Shown here in pieces: positions 46,713 to 55,130 of a stretch of DNA of 64,000 bases (position 1 is its first letter; each line of letters opens with the position of its first letter). The notes under the pieces were generated by a model. It was not told the DNA's origin and searched no databases. It worked only from the letters and a program-made list of their open reading frames with translations. The stretch is from Streptomyces klenkii (GTDB taxonomy: Bacteria > Actinomycetota > Actinomycetes > Streptomycetales > Streptomycetaceae): contig NZ_RBAM01000002.1 in the NCBI RefSeq assembly GCF_003626645.1, positions 1 to 64,000 of the forward strand, given 5' to 3'. Made by a program: the position numbers and the translations under genes.

Positions 46713-47216
46713 ATGCCCACCCCTTCGGACATGACGACCGACCTCGCCCCAGGTGTCCTCGACGCGCTCCAGCACCAGGTTGCCGTCTTCGCACGCCGCG
46801 CCGAACAGACGCGGCTCGGCGGCGTGGGACAGGTCCGCAACTCGATGGACCGCGCCGCTTATCTGCTGCTCAACCGCCTCGACCAGGAAGGCCCGATGGG
46901 CGTCAAGGCGCTCGCCGCCGGCATGGGCATCGACTCCTCGACCGTCACCCGCCAGGTGGCGCCGCTGGTCGACACCGGCCTGGTCAAGCGCACCTCCCAC
47001 CCCGAGGACGGCCGCGCCGTCGTCCTCCAGCTCTCCCCGCGCGGCAAGGCCCGCCTGGAGGAGGTGCGGGCCTCGCGGCGCGCGCTGATGGCGCTGGTGA
47101 CGGACGGCTGGAGCGAGGACGAGCGGGACGCGTTCTGCTCGCTGCTCACGCGCTTCAACACCGCGCTCTCCGAGGTGCACAACGCGCTGCCGCCGGTGAC
47201 GCCGACGACGGCCTGA
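46713..47216 (+). CDS. MarR-family regulator
   Basis: A 167-residue winged-helix regulator. Helices and wing are seen from LLNRLDQEGPMGVKALAAGM (about 53-72) through DSSTVTRQVAPLVDTGLVKR and HPEDGRAVVLQLSPRGKARL (about 95-115). ATG 46713 is selected since the preceding part is not conserved-looking. It probably acts on its own promoter or on the region shared with the threonine dehydratase gene. Confidence 0.92.
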   Translation: MPTPSDMTTDLAPGVLDALQHQVAVFARRAEQTRLGGVGQVRNSMDRAAYLLLNRLDQEGPMGVKALAAGMGIDSSTVTRQVAPLVDTGLVKRTSHPEDGRAVVLQLSPRGKARLEEVRASRRALMALVTDGWSEDERDAFCSLLTRFNTALSEVHNALPPVTPTTA

Positions 47217-47239
47217 CGGCTTCCGTTTCCGTACGTACG

Positions 47240-47313
47240 CGCATTCCGCATGTCCGCATCTACGCGGTGTCCGTACGTACGCGTACGCCGTAAATACGGA
47301 CATGCGGAATGCG
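47240..47313. repeat. Perfect 17-bp inverted repeat with palindromic core
   Basis: CGCATTCCGCATGTCCG (47240-47256) and its exact complement (47297-47313) flank a 40-base core rich in CGTACGTACG and TACGCGTA palindromes. It lies between convergent marR and metB, next to a separate terminator. Confidence 0.75.
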
Positions 47314-47325
47314 CCGTGAAACGCA

Positions 47326-47365
47326 TACGGCGGGCGGGCCGCTTATTCGCGGCCCGCCCGCCGTA
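47326..47365. terminator. Bidirectional hairpin terminator
   Basis: A 17-base perfect stem (47326-47342 with 47349-47365, TACGGCGGGCGGGCCGC) with a TTATTC loop closes both marR and metB. Confidence 0.9.
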
Positions 47366-47381
47366 GGAGCGGATCGGAGAA

Positions 47382-48527
47382 CTAGCCCAGCGCCTGCGTG
47401 AGGTCCGCGAGCAGGTCGTCGACGGACTCGATGCCCACCGACAGGCGGACCAGGTCCGCGGGGACCTCCAGCTGCGACCCGGCGGTCGACGCGTGCGTCA
47501 TCAGGCCCGGGTGCTCGATGAGCGACTCCACGCCGCCGAGGGACTCGCCGAGGGTGAACACCTCGGTGCGGTTGCAGATCTCGACGGCCTGCTCCTGCCC
47601 GCCGGCCACGCGGAAGGACACCATCCCGCCGAAGGACTTCATCTGCTTGGCGGCCACCTCGTGCAGCGGGTGCTCGGGCAGGCCCGGGTAGTAGACCTGG
47701 GTGACCTTGGGGTGGGAGACGAGCAGCTCGGCCACGCGCTCGGCGTTGGCGCTGTGCCGGTCCATGCGCACGGCGAGGGTCTTGATGCCGCGCAGCGTCA
47801 GCCAGGAGTCGAAGGGGCCGGCGACGGCGCCCATCGCGTTCTGGTGGTAGGCGAGCTCCTCGGCGAGGGCCGCGTCCGCGGTGATCAGCGCGCCGCCCAC
47901 GACGTCGGAGTGGCCGCCCATGTACTTGGTCGTGGAGTGCACGACGACGTCCGCGCCGAGCGCGAGCGGCTGCTGGAGGTACGGGCTCGCGAAGGTGTTG
48001 TCGATGACCAGGCGGATCCCGGCCGAGTGCGCGACCTCGGCGAGGGCGGCGATGTCGCTGATGCCCAGCAGCGGGTTCGACGGGGTCTCGACCCAGATCA
48101 CCTTGGTCGAGGGCCGCAGGGCGGCGCGCACGGCGGCCGGGTCGGAGGTGTCGGCGACCGACCACTCCACGCCCCAGCGGCTGATCACCTTGGCGAAGAG
48201 GCGGAACGTGCCGCCGTAGGCGTCGTTCGGGATGACCACGTGGTCACCGGGCGCCAGGAGCGTACGCAGCAGGGTGTCCTCGGCGGCCAGGCCGGACGCG
48301 AAGGCCAGGCCGCGGACACCGCCCTCCAGCGCCGCCAGGTTCTCCTCAAGAGCGGTGCGCGTGGGGTTGGCGCTGCGGCTGTACTCGTAGCCGCCGCGCA
48401 GGCCGCCCACCCCGTCCTGCTTGTAAGTGGACACCTGGTAGATCGGCGGCACGACGGCCCCGGTCAGCGGGTCCGGCTCCTGCCCGGCGTGGATGGCCAG
48501 GGTTTCGAAGGCATGCTGATCGCTCAT
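47382..48527 (-). CDS. metB: Cystathionine gamma-synthase
   Basis: A 381-residue PLP enzyme joining O-succinyl- or O-acetyl-homoserine and cysteine for methionine synthesis. Lys201 in HSTTKYMGGHSDVVGG binds PLP; YEYSRSANPTRTALE and LGGVESLIEHP are family marks. Cystathionine gamma-lyase and O-acetylhomoserine sulfhydrylase are close relatives, but the length and motif details fit MetB of streptomycetes. Start ATG 48527; the upstream open frame is not conserved-looking. Confidence 0.92.
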   Translation of the reverse strand: MSDQHAFETLAIHAGQEPDPLTGAVVPPIYQVSTYKQDGVGGLRGGYEYSRSANPTRTALEENLAALEGGVRGLAFASGLAAEDTLLRTLLAPGDHVVIPNDAYGGTFRLFAKVISRWGVEWSVADTSDPAAVRAALRPSTKVIWVETPSNPLLGISDIAALAEVAHSAGIRLVIDNTFASPYLQQPLALGADVVVHSTTKYMGGHSDVVGGALITADAALAEELAYHQNAMGAVAGPFDSWLTLRGIKTLAVRMDRHSANAERVAELLVSHPKVTQVYYPGLPEHPLHEVAAKQMKSFGGMVSFRVAGGQEQAVEICNRTEVFTLGESLGGVESLIEHPGLMTHASTAGSQLEVPADLVRLSVGIESVDDLLADLTQALG

Positions 48528-48658
48528 TTTCCCGAGCCTAGTACTCCGCACACCCGAACACCCGTGTTCACTTGTAACCGGAGGATGAACGATCCGCGGA
48601 TGCCGCGCGTTGTTCCTCACATAGCCCTACGCTGCCCCACCCACGTTCAGGACCGCTC

Positions 48659-49756
48659 ATGGAGTTTCTGCTCATCCTGCTGGCCGTCGTCGCCATCGCC
48701 GCCGTCGCCGCCGGGCCCGCGCTGCGCCGCTGGCGGGCCCGCGCGGAGCTGCTCGGCGCGGGGCCGGCCGGCGGCCCCGGCGCCGCGGCCGCCGCTCACG
48801 GCTTCCTGCCGCCCGAGCAGCTGGACGTCCGCCTGCCCGGCCCCGACCCCGAGCTGCTGAGCGCCGTGGACGAGGCCCGCCGCTCGCAGGACTGGAAGCC
48901 GGCCGCCGAGCTGCTCTCGCGCACCCACGACGCGGAGCAGCGCTGGCAGCGCGTGCAGACGCTGGCGGGCGCGGCGGTCCGCGAGCTGGCCGAGGCGCCG
49001 GGCACGGGCGGCCTGTGGCTGCGGCACTGGCGGGTGGTGGCCCCGGAGGACGCGGGCGGCGCGGCCGTGCAGGCCGAGTTCCTCGTCCAGCAGGCCCTGC
49101 GCGACCCGTCCTCGCAGGACTACCGCATGATCCTGGAGGAGGCCCGCACGGTCTGCGCGGAAGCCGCCCGGCTGGCCCCGGAGGACGTGGTGCCGCTGAT
49201 CGTCGAGCTGGGCGTGGCGCGCGGCATGGGCGCGGGCGAGGCGGAGTTCCAGTCGGTGTGGGAGCGGGTCGTCTCCCGCGCGCCCCAGCACATGGGCGCC
49301 CACCTGGCGGCGCTGCGCTACTGGAGCGCGAAGTGGCACGGCTCCCGCGAGCAGGCCGACGCCTTCGCCCAGCGGGCGGCCGCGGGCGCGGCGAAGGGCA
49401 GTCTGCTGCCGGCGCTGCCGCTGTTCGCCGTCCACGACCACCTGCCGGACGTGAACCTCGTCCAGGGCCTCTACCGCAGCGAGGTGGTCACCCGCGCCGT
49501 CGAGGCGGCGCAGTTCGCGGTGCTCCACGCCCCGTCCGACCACCCCGTGCTGCCGCACGTCCGGCACCTGCTGGTGTGGTTCCTGGTCAACGCCGAGCGC
49601 TATCCGGAGGCCCTGGAACAGCTGCGCCGCGTCGACGGGCACATCGGTGCGGTGCCGTGGTCGTACGAGGCGGATCCGGTCGCGGCGTACGCGGCGTACC
49701 GGGCGGTGGCGATGGCGGGCGGGGAATCGCAGGGGCCGGCGAACCGTTGGCTGTAG
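48659..49756 (+). CDS. Membrane-anchored helical-repeat (TPR-like) protein
   Basis: A 365-residue protein with one N-terminal transmembrane helix (about 2-20) followed by helical repeats of TPR type (about 60-350). It has [21 protein letters not shown], then [20 protein letters not shown], and [20 protein letters not shown]. No catalytic motif. This gene with msrA downstream is a familiar streptomycete arrangement. A scaffold role is inferred. Confidence 0.8.
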   Translation: MEFLLILLAVVAIAAVAAGPALRRWRARAELLGAGPAGGPGAAAAAHGFLPPEQLDVRLPGPDPELLSAVDEARRSQDWKPAAELLSRTHDAEQRWQRVQTLAGAAVRELAEAPGTGGLWLRHWRVVAPEDAGGAAVQAEFLVQQALRDPSSQDYRMILEEARTVCAEAARLAPEDVVPLIVELGVARGMGAGEAEFQSVWERVVSRAPQHMGAHLAALRYWSAKWHGSREQADAFAQRAAAGAAKGSLLPALPLFAVHDHLPDVNLVQGLYRSEVVTRAVEAAQFAVLHAPSDHPVLPHVRHLLVWFLVNAERYPEALEQLRRVDGHIGAVPWSYEADPVAAYAAYRAVAMAGGESQGPANRWL

Positions 49757-49786
49757 CAGTCCCGCCGCGCGCACTGGAGGCCTGAA

Positions 49787-50452
49787 ATGCTCTTCCCCAC
49801 CCGAGAACCCCGCCTCCCCTCCCCCGAGGAGGCCCTGAAGGGCCGCCCGGAGCCGGAATTCCCCCTCCAGGAGCGCCACACGGTCCTGGGCACGCCCCTG
49901 GGCGGCCCCTACCCGGCGGGCCTGGAGGTGGCGGACTTCGCCCTCGGCTGCTTCTGGGGCGCGGAGCGCAAGTTCTGGCAGGCGGAGGGCGTCTGGACGA
50001 CCCTCGTCGGCTACCAGGGCGGCCACACGCCGCACCCGGCGTACGAAGAGGTGTGCAGCGGCCTTACAGGCCACACGGAGGTCGTCCGTGTCGTCTTCGA
50101 CCCCGCGAAGGTGTCGTACGAGGCCCTCCTGAAGCTCTTCTGGGAATCCCACAACCCCACCCAGGGCTTCCGCCAGGGCAACGACCGCGGCACGCAGTAC
50201 CGCTCCGCGATCTACACCCACTCACCGGCGCAGCAGTCGGCCGCCGAATCCTCCCGGGACGCGTACCAGCCGGTCCTCAACGGCTCGGGCTACGGCCCCA
50301 TCACCACGGAAATCCTCCCGGCGGGCCCCTTCTGGTACGCAGAGCCGTACCACCAGCAGTATCTTGCGCGCAACATTAACGGCTACTGCGGCACCGGCGG
50401 GACCGGCGTGAGCTGCCCGATCGGGGTAGCGAAGACTGACAACGGGAGCTGA
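49787..50452 (+). CDS. msrA: Peptide-methionine (S)-S-oxide reductase
   Basis: A 221-residue repair enzyme. The active-site [11 protein letters not shown] (54-64) contains the nucleophilic Cys, and resolving cysteines lie near the C-terminus ([13 protein letters not shown], about 197-209). [18 protein letters not shown] and [13 protein letters not shown] are conserved. An N-terminal extension of about 45 residues is usual in actinomycetes. It starts at 49787 after ACTGGAGGC. Confidence 0.95.
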   Translation: MLFPTREPRLPSPEEALKGRPEPEFPLQERHTVLGTPLGGPYPAGLEVADFALGCFWGAERKFWQAEGVWTTLVGYQGGHTPHPAYEEVCSGLTGHTEVVRVVFDPAKVSYEALLKLFWESHNPTQGFRQGNDRGTQYRSAIYTHSPAQQSAAESSRDAYQPVLNGSGYGPITTEILPAGPFWYAEPYHQQYLARNINGYCGTGGTGVSCPIGVAKTDNGS

Positions 50453-50825
50453 ATCCCTGGGCGTAGTCCCAGTGCAGGCAAACCGCGGCTAAGCCTGTCT
50501 GACGGCTCTTGTGACTGCCGCCAGGGGAGCTGACCGTGTCACGCACCACACCTCGTGAGCTGCCTACCGCCTCACAGGGAGGCATCCGCTCCAGCGAGGC
50601 AGCGGCGCTAAGAGCCATCAGACACAGCCTAGGCGCAGCAAGGTCCGATGCACCATTGGAGCGCGAGGTGCCCGACTGGCAGTCAATCAAGGGCTCAAGA
50701 CATCAGAAGACCCCTGGAAGCAGCCACTTCGCGAGATGCAAGCTTGTGGGAGAAAATAAGGGTTCAAGCCGTTTCTGCTGAACCTCCCGCACCACAAGCT
50801 GGTAGCGGGCCACCGGAGGCCCGGC
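50453..50825. other. Junction region between msrA and the FRG gene, low-GC
   Basis: This 373-base stretch has a drop in GC content and many rare codons in any frame. Apart from a weak small frame (next entry) I see a short hairpin CTGGG-cgtagt-CCCAG (50457-50472). No tRNA, attachment site or transposon end is recognised. Confidence 0.4.
50536..50781 (+). CDS. Doubtful small gene
   Basis: An 81-residue frame from a GTG with GGGGAGCTGACC upstream. It is Ser/Arg-rich (MSRTTPRELPTASQGG at the start), uses codons such as CTA, AGA and ACA that are rare here, and has no recognisable domain. It could be a degraded leader gene or a real host-range gene of the FRG block; chance cannot be excluded. Confidence 0.25.
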   Translation: MSRTTPRELPTASQGGIRSSEAAALRAIRHSLGAARSDAPLEREVPDWQSIKGSRHQKTPGSSHFARCKLVGENKGSSRFC

Positions 50826-51746
50826 ATGTACAAGGACGACCCAAGGTGGCTCAGCAACGGGTGGGCGTTCCAGGCCAACTCCCCTGAAGAGCTGATGCAG
50901 GCCGTATACCGAATAGGCATACTCGGGACCGAGCAACGCTATGCCTGGCGAGGAGTACCCGACTCTCGATACAGGGTCGCCGCGTCGCTTATTCGACGAC
51001 TTACAGAGGGCACCGGCAGCACATTTCGGCCGCCTAGCGAGAGCCAGGTGGAGGAACAAGAGAAATTCATACTAGAGAAGGCCAGAAGGTGGGGCATAGG
51101 CCTTGAGGTAAGCAAGCCCACCCAATTCCATCTACTCGCAGCCCTCCAACACCACGGCGTTCCCACTCGACTTCTAGACGTCACCAGCAACCCCCTGACA
51201 GCCCTCTGGTTCGCCTGCCTCCCAAGGGCAGATTTGCCGCAAGACGTGGCGGGAGCCCTGCTAGCATTCGAGGTTTCTAAGTACCCTCCGTACAGAACCT
51301 TCACATACTCCGACGAAGAGATTCCTGGTGCGGCCGCCGAGCCCTCAACCTTGATGGGAGCCCTCGACAAGTCCAGGTCAGATCACCGCCCATTTACGCT
51401 ACACCCGACGTTCAAAGACTCGCGCATGCAGGCACAGGAAGGATTCTTCATTTCCGGCTCCATACCTAAAACTCCTGACATTGCCGGAATAGACGGGATG
51501 CCTTTCCCGCAGCCAGTTCGACCGCCTGGGCGGTCTAATCTTTCAGCCCTGTTCGCCGCCACTCTCCCTAATAAACGAACTATAAAGCGCCTCCCATTCA
51601 CAGTCATCATCGTTCCCCCTGCAGTGAAGAGGAAAATGCGGGAGCATCTCGAAGGGACATTCAATCGAAACTGGGAGTCCCTATTTCCCGACATTGAAGG
51701 CTTCGCAGAGGCTTTCCGGGCGGGAGCCCTGAAAGCAGAAAATTGA
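50826..51746 (+). CDS. FRG domain protein, horizontally acquired
   Basis: A 306-residue soluble protein with an FRG domain: RYAWRGVPDSRYRVAASLIR (38-57, with Arg42-Gly43 of the namesake motif) and LQHHGVPTRLLDVTSNPLTA (107-126). GGAGG precedes the ATG. Base composition is lower in GC than all neighbours and codons like ATA, AGA, CTA and CGA are frequent, so recent transfer is likely. FRG proteins are known as phage-defence or toxin-like components, with the biochemical activity still unclear. There is no partner gene next to it with the same composition. Confidence 0.85.
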   Translation: MYKDDPRWLSNGWAFQANSPEELMQAVYRIGILGTEQRYAWRGVPDSRYRVAASLIRRLTEGTGSTFRPPSESQVEEQEKFILEKARRWGIGLEVSKPTQFHLLAALQHHGVPTRLLDVTSNPLTALWFACLPRADLPQDVAGALLAFEVSKYPPYRTFTYSDEEIPGAAAEPSTLMGALDKSRSDHRPFTLHPTFKDSRMQAQEGFFISGSIPKTPDIAGIDGMPFPQPVRPPGRSNLSALFAATLPNKRTIKRLPFTVIIVPPAVKRKMREHLEGTFNRNWESLFPDIEGFAEAFRAGALKAEN

Positions 51747-51804
51747 GGAACGCGGCAGTGCAATCTGGGTCAATAGATTTCCCGAGCCGCAGTTACCACC
51801 GATC

Positions 51805-52089
51805 ATGGCCAGCCACTGCACGAGGCCACAACTCCTCATGCTCGCGCGATACTGGGAGCTGTTCGAGACGATGTACACGTTCTTGCTTCCGCGGCGGTCA
51901 CTCGCGGCTCAGGCCCCGTATACCCGGGTGGCGGGCGTATGTGACTGTGGGTGCCTGGTACGAGTGCCGGAGAACGCAGGCACCGCGATCTTCGCAGAAG
52001 ACAGCAGCCTCCCCCTGCTGGAGATCTACACGTCAGTCGGCGACCCCGTCGCCACGTGGCCGGAGCCCCACTTCTTCCAGCAACCCTGA
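51805..52089 (+). CDS. Hypothetical small protein
   Basis: A 94-residue frame with good GC third-position bias from about codon 13 on: MLARYWELFETMYTFLLP, then VAGVCDCGCLVRVPENAG. The CDCGC cluster might bind metal. There is no clear ribosome binding site at ATG 51805; the ATG at 51838 is an alternative. It may be the remnant left from the site where the FRG block entered. Confidence 0.4.
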   Translation: MASHCTRPQLLMLARYWELFETMYTFLLPRRSLAAQAPYTRVAGVCDCGCLVRVPENAGTAIFAEDSSLPLLEIYTSVGDPVATWPEPHFFQQP

Positions 52090-52136
52090 ACTCAGGGCAA
52101 CGCTCCCGCGCGCCAACTCCCCTGTCGGCCGGTACT

Positions 52137-52151
52137 TACCCACCTGGGATA
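52137..52151. promoter_or_regulatory. Operator-like site upstream of the NUDIX gene
   Basis: TACCCACCTGGGATA, 46 bases before the NUDIX start, is an imperfect copy of the perfect dyad at 54109-54123 (TACCCAC-C-GTGGGTA). Confidence 0.5.
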
Positions 52152-52196
52152 CCCCTCTGGGATGCTGGGTGCAGTTGGCGACGGAGGGCAACTCAC

Positions 52197-52730
52197 ATGC
52201 AGTGGAAGACCCATGGCGAGCGGCAGATCTATACGAACGAGTGGGTGAACTTGTGCCTGGTCGACGTTGAGCAGCCGGACGGCCGGCGGTGGGAGCACCA
52301 CGTGGTCCGGCTGCGGCACCTCGCCGTGGCGGCCGTGGTGAACGAGCAGCGCGAGCTCCTCATGATGTGGCGGCACCGGTTCATCACGGACTCGTGGGCC
52401 TGGGAACTGCCCATGGGGCTGATCGAGGTGGGCGAGACCCCTGAGGAAGCGGCCGTCCGGGAGGTCGAGGAGGAGACGGGCTGGCGTCCCGAGTCGGTGA
52501 GACCGCTGGTGTACGCGGAGCCCGCCAACGGGATCACGGACTCGCAGCACTACGTGTTCCGCGCTGACAGCGCCACGTACATCGGCCCGCCGACCGAGAA
52601 GAACGAGTCCGACCGGATCGAGTGGGTCCCGTTGGACAAGGTCCGCGGCATGATCGACCGGCGGGAGATCGTCAGCAGTGGCTCGCTGGTGGGCGTGCTG
52701 TACGTGCTGATGGACGAAGCGATCCGCTGA
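52197..52730 (+). CDS. NUDIX hydrolase
   Basis: A 177-residue pyrophosphohydrolase. The Nudix box reads GLIEVGETPEEAAVREVEEE with TGW following (about 82-104), with all metal-binding glutamates. The fold resembles ADP-ribose/NDP-sugar pyrophosphatases, as indicated by WELPMGLIEVGE. GGAGG is upstream of ATG 52197. It is convergent, 8 bases apart, with the XRE-TPR gene, a pair that recurs in streptomycetes. Confidence 0.92.
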   Translation: MQWKTHGERQIYTNEWVNLCLVDVEQPDGRRWEHHVVRLRHLAVAAVVNEQRELLMMWRHRFITDSWAWELPMGLIEVGETPEEAAVREVEEETGWRPESVRPLVYAEPANGITDSQHYVFRADSATYIGPPTEKNESDRIEWVPLDKVRGMIDRREIVSSGSLVGVLYVLMDEAIR

Positions 52731-52738
52731 TCACCTGA

Positions 52739-54043
52739 TCACTGCAGGGCAGCCCGGAGCCGTGTCTGAAAGGTCGCGGCTTCGGGCTGTCGGCTGTACG
52801 GGGTGAGCTGCGCCTGGAAGTCCCGCAGATGCCCCATGACGCGCTCGGATCCGACGGAGGCAGCTGTCTCCAGGGCGAGAGCGGCCGTGCTGCATGCCTG
52901 GTCGACGTTGCCGCGCTGGAGCTGGGTGGCGGCGAGCCAGTAGGCGTGGAAGGCGCGGCCGCGCTGGTTACGGGCGTCCTCGCGCTGCAACGCGTCCGCG
53001 ATCAGGGGCTCGGCGGTTCGGGCGTCGCCAAGCCGGCCATGAGCGATGCCGGTGTCCACGATCAGCTTGGGCTCATCGAAGTACGCCACCCATGCCGGGT
53101 CCGGGTCGCCGGACGAGATCTGCTCGAACTGGCGATGGGCCTCGGCGAGTGCGGCGTGGGTGGCGGCGCGGTTGTTCAGAGAGGCGTGTGCGAAGGCTTC
53201 CCGCATGGACAGCATCGACATGACCCGGGGCGTACCGCCGTGCCCGCGGGCCGCGTCCTGCGCGGCGGTGGACAGCGCCACGGCGTCCGCCGGACGGTCC
53301 TCATAGGTGGCCTGCAGGCTCATGCACGCCAGGACATTGGCCATGAACCGGCGCTCGTCAACGGCTTTCGCGAGCTGCAGCGCCTCGGTGAAGTAGGTGC
53401 GGGCCTGGCTGTACTGCCGGGCGTCGAAGTACGTCCAGCCGGTGAGCCGGGCAAGCTCAGCGGCGATTCCGTAGAGGCCGCGACGGTACTGGTCGTCGGC
53501 AGCGTCCTTGATCAGTTCAACGACGTAGCGAAGCTGGCCCACCACAGCAGGGCGCAGTACCTCGCCACCGTGCTCGTCGTCGCGCCGCCAGTAGTCCTCG
53601 ATGGAGGAGTGGAGCGCGCGGAGTGTGGACGGGCTGAGCCGCGGGCCGGTGGCGACGGCAAGAATGCTGTCCAGATCCGTACCGGGAATCGTGCTGGTCG
53701 GCATGGGCGCGGGGCCCGGCGTGGCTTGCTGCGGAACGGGGCCCGTCGCCGGCTGGACTTCCCATTCCCGGCTCGCCAAGCCGAGCATGGCCCCGGGGAT
53801 CCGTAGGCCGTCCGCGATCCGCTCGATGACGTGCATGTCCCGGAAGGTGCGCTTTCGGGAGATCACTTCCCCGACCCGGCTCGGTGTCTGACCGATCCGC
53901 TGTGCGATCACGGCCGGGTACAGCCCGGCTCGCCTCACCAGCACGAAGACCTTTGCGAAATCCCGTTCGTGGCAGGCGGCGACCATCTCGGGGTCGGAAA
54001 GCAACCTGGCGGGCAGGTCAGGGACTTCGGATGGGTTCGACAT
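52739..54043 (-). CDS. XRE-type regulator with TPR-like repeats
   Basis: A 434-residue protein: N-terminal DNA-binding domain (about 15-75, LYPAVIAQRIGQTPSRVGEVISRKR in two parts) followed by helical TPR-like repeats (about 140-430, e.g. YSQARTYFTEALQLAKAVDE). Such proteins resemble peptide- or small-molecule-sensing regulators. The start ATG 54043 is favoured by GGAG; ATG 54082 is an alternative. The perfect dyad upstream (54109-54123) is a likely autoregulatory site. Confidence 0.85.
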   Translation of the reverse strand: MSNPSEVPDLPARLLSDPEMVAACHERDFAKVFVLVRRAGLYPAVIAQRIGQTPSRVGEVISRKRTFRDMHVIERIADGLRIPGAMLGLASREWEVQPATGPVPQQATPGPAPMPTSTIPGTDLDSILAVATGPRLSPSTLRALHSSIEDYWRRDDEHGGEVLRPAVVGQLRYVVELIKDAADDQYRRGLYGIAAELARLTGWTYFDARQYSQARTYFTEALQLAKAVDERRFMANVLACMSLQATYEDRPADAVALSTAAQDAARGHGGTPRVMSMLSMREAFAHASLNNRAATHAALAEAHRQFEQISSGDPDPAWVAYFDEPKLIVDTGIAHGRLGDARTAEPLIADALQREDARNQRGRAFHAYWLAATQLQRGNVDQACSTAALALETAASVGSERVMGHLRDFQAQLTPYSRQPEAATFQTRLRAALQ

Positions 54044-54108
54044 ACGCGGCGCTCCAGCTGGCGGTCGGCTTGCGCTGATCATCGCTGCGGTTCTCCCTCA
54101 CGCGATGC

Positions 54109-54123
54109 TACCCACCGTGGGTA
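54109..54123. promoter_or_regulatory. Perfect dyad TACCCAC-C-GTGGGTA, candidate operator
   Basis: Two 7-base arms with a single central base lie in the divergent region between the XRE-TPR gene (54043) and the ATP-binding protein gene (54172). Related copies precede the NUDIX gene (52137-52151) and the small gene at 55035 (54974-54988). Confidence 0.6.
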
Positions 54124-54171
54124 ATCCATTGGGCCTTATGGCGCGCCCACTTGCTTGGAACTCTGGGGCGC

Positions 54172-54633
54172 ATGTCGGGGAGACAGATACATGTGAACGG
54201 TCAAGAGGTGGTGCGGCGTTGGCCTCGCCACCCCCGCTGCGTAGGCCTGGCGCGTGCGGTGCTGAGCAGGGCACTTGAGGTCTGGGATCTGGCGTCGGTC
54301 GAGGACGCCGCGCTCCTGGTCCTCTCGGAGCTTCTCACCAACGCGGTGGTGCATGGGCGGGTTTCGCCGGGCCGGGAGATCGAGACCCGGTTCCAGCTTG
54401 AGACCGGCGCCCTCCGGATCAGGGTCGATGACGCCTCCGAGCAGTGGCCTTCTGGCCGCTCCCAGCGTGCAGAGGGAGGACGCGGGCTGGCTCTGGTCGG
54501 CGCGCTGTCGATCACCTGGGGCGTGAGCAACCGGGTGGGCGTCGGCAAATCAGTTTGGGCGGTGCTGGCAGTACCGGCCGTGAAAGGAGATCACAGTGGC
54601 ACGCATCAGTGCGTCACAGCTGCAGCCCGATGA
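54172..54633 (+). CDS. HATPase-type ATP-binding protein (anti-sigma-like)
   Basis: A 153-residue GHKL ATPase-domain protein. LLVLSELLTNAVVHGRVSPG (about 54-73) is the N-box, and IRVDDASEQWP and GRGLALVGAL are the G1/G2 boxes. It resembles RsbW/SpoIIAB-type serine kinases of which streptomycetes have dozens. The last 38 bases overlap the next gene. Partners (sigma factor, anti-anti-sigma) are not encoded nearby. Confidence 0.85.
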   Translation: MSGRQIHVNGQEVVRRWPRHPRCVGLARAVLSRALEVWDLASVEDAALLVLSELLTNAVVHGRVSPGREIETRFQLETGALRIRVDDASEQWPSGRSQRAEGGRGLALVGALSITWGVSNRVGVGKSVWAVLAVPAVKGDHSGTHQCVTAAAR

Positions 54634-54799
54634 CATGGTGAGCATCTGCGGCGACATCCGAGAGATCAAGGCCATCCGCAATCTGGAGACGTCACGCGGC
54701 AAGGAGTTGGTGCTGGTCTTCAAGGCCGGATCTCCTGTGCGTCTGCAGTCAACGGACGAGGTTCAGACGTCGCTGTACTGGCGTCAGCTGAGGCGATGA
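54596..54799 (+). CDS. Small hypothetical protein
   Basis: A 67-residue protein from a GTG with an excellent AAAGGAGAT ribosome binding site inside the preceding gene. The sequence MARISASQLQPDDMVSICGD with a beta-rich pattern resembles a small SH3- or Hint-like fold and single-domain proteins common in actinomycete mobile regions. Its stop overlaps the next ATG. Function unknown. Confidence 0.7.
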   Translation: MARISASQLQPDDMVSICGDIREIKAIRNLETSRGKELVLVFKAGSPVRLQSTDEVQTSLYWRQLRR

Positions 54800-54960
54800 C
54801 GGCAGCCCGGCCGCGCCTCTTGGAGCAGAGGCTGGACGAGGCGCTGAAAGACTTGCGCCTGCGCCTACCTCCGGTGGCGCCGGAGGAAAGCGAAGCCGCG
54901 TTGCGGCGGATCCGTGATCGTGTAGCCCAGCGACAACGGGAAGGGCGCGAGCCCCCGTAG
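54796..54960 (+). CDS. Small helical protein (54 residues)
   Basis: An ATGA overlap links it to the preceding gene. The sequence MTAARPRLLEQRLDEALKDL and ESEAALRRIRDRVAQRQREG suggest a charged, mostly helical protein. It is too short for standard gene calling but is supported by coupling and codon usage. Function unknown. Confidence 0.55.
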   Translation: MTAARPRLLEQRLDEALKDLRLRLPPVAPEESEAALRRIRDRVAQRQREGREPP

Positions 54961-54973
54961 GCGGGGTGGAAGC

Positions 54974-54988
54974 TGCCCACCTGGGTGG
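54974..54988. promoter_or_regulatory. Third copy of the TACCCAC-like operator
   Basis: TGCCCACCTGGGTGG, 47 bases before the GTG at 55035, shares the CCCACC half with the sites at 52137 and 54109. Confidence 0.4.
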
Positions 54989-55034
54989 GTCCGGCAGCCT
55001 TCGCCCTCTGGTTCCCTCGGGGGCAGTGCGCACG

Positions 55035-55130
55035 GTGATCTCGCCGGTCCGCTGTGGGCGCTGCGGCTCCCTCGACGTCCGAGGGAAGGTCGTGCAGGAG
55101 ACCCGCCGTCCGCGGCCCTGCTCAACGTGA
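55035..55130 (+). CDS. Possible small zinc-ribbon-like peptide (31 residues)
   Basis: Starting with GTG, VISPVRCGRCGSLDVRGKVV is followed by an Arg/Pro-rich end with one more Cys. CGRCGS resembles the first knuckle of a zinc ribbon. It has no clear ribosome binding site and may be the truncated front of a longer gene. Confidence 0.3.
   Translation: MISPVRCGRCGSLDVRGKVVQETRRPRPCST

Noticed and set aside
50453..50825. tRNA or attachment site at the edge of the FRG block
   Set aside because: No cloverleaf or T-loop (GGTTCRANNC) sequence or flanking direct repeat was found.
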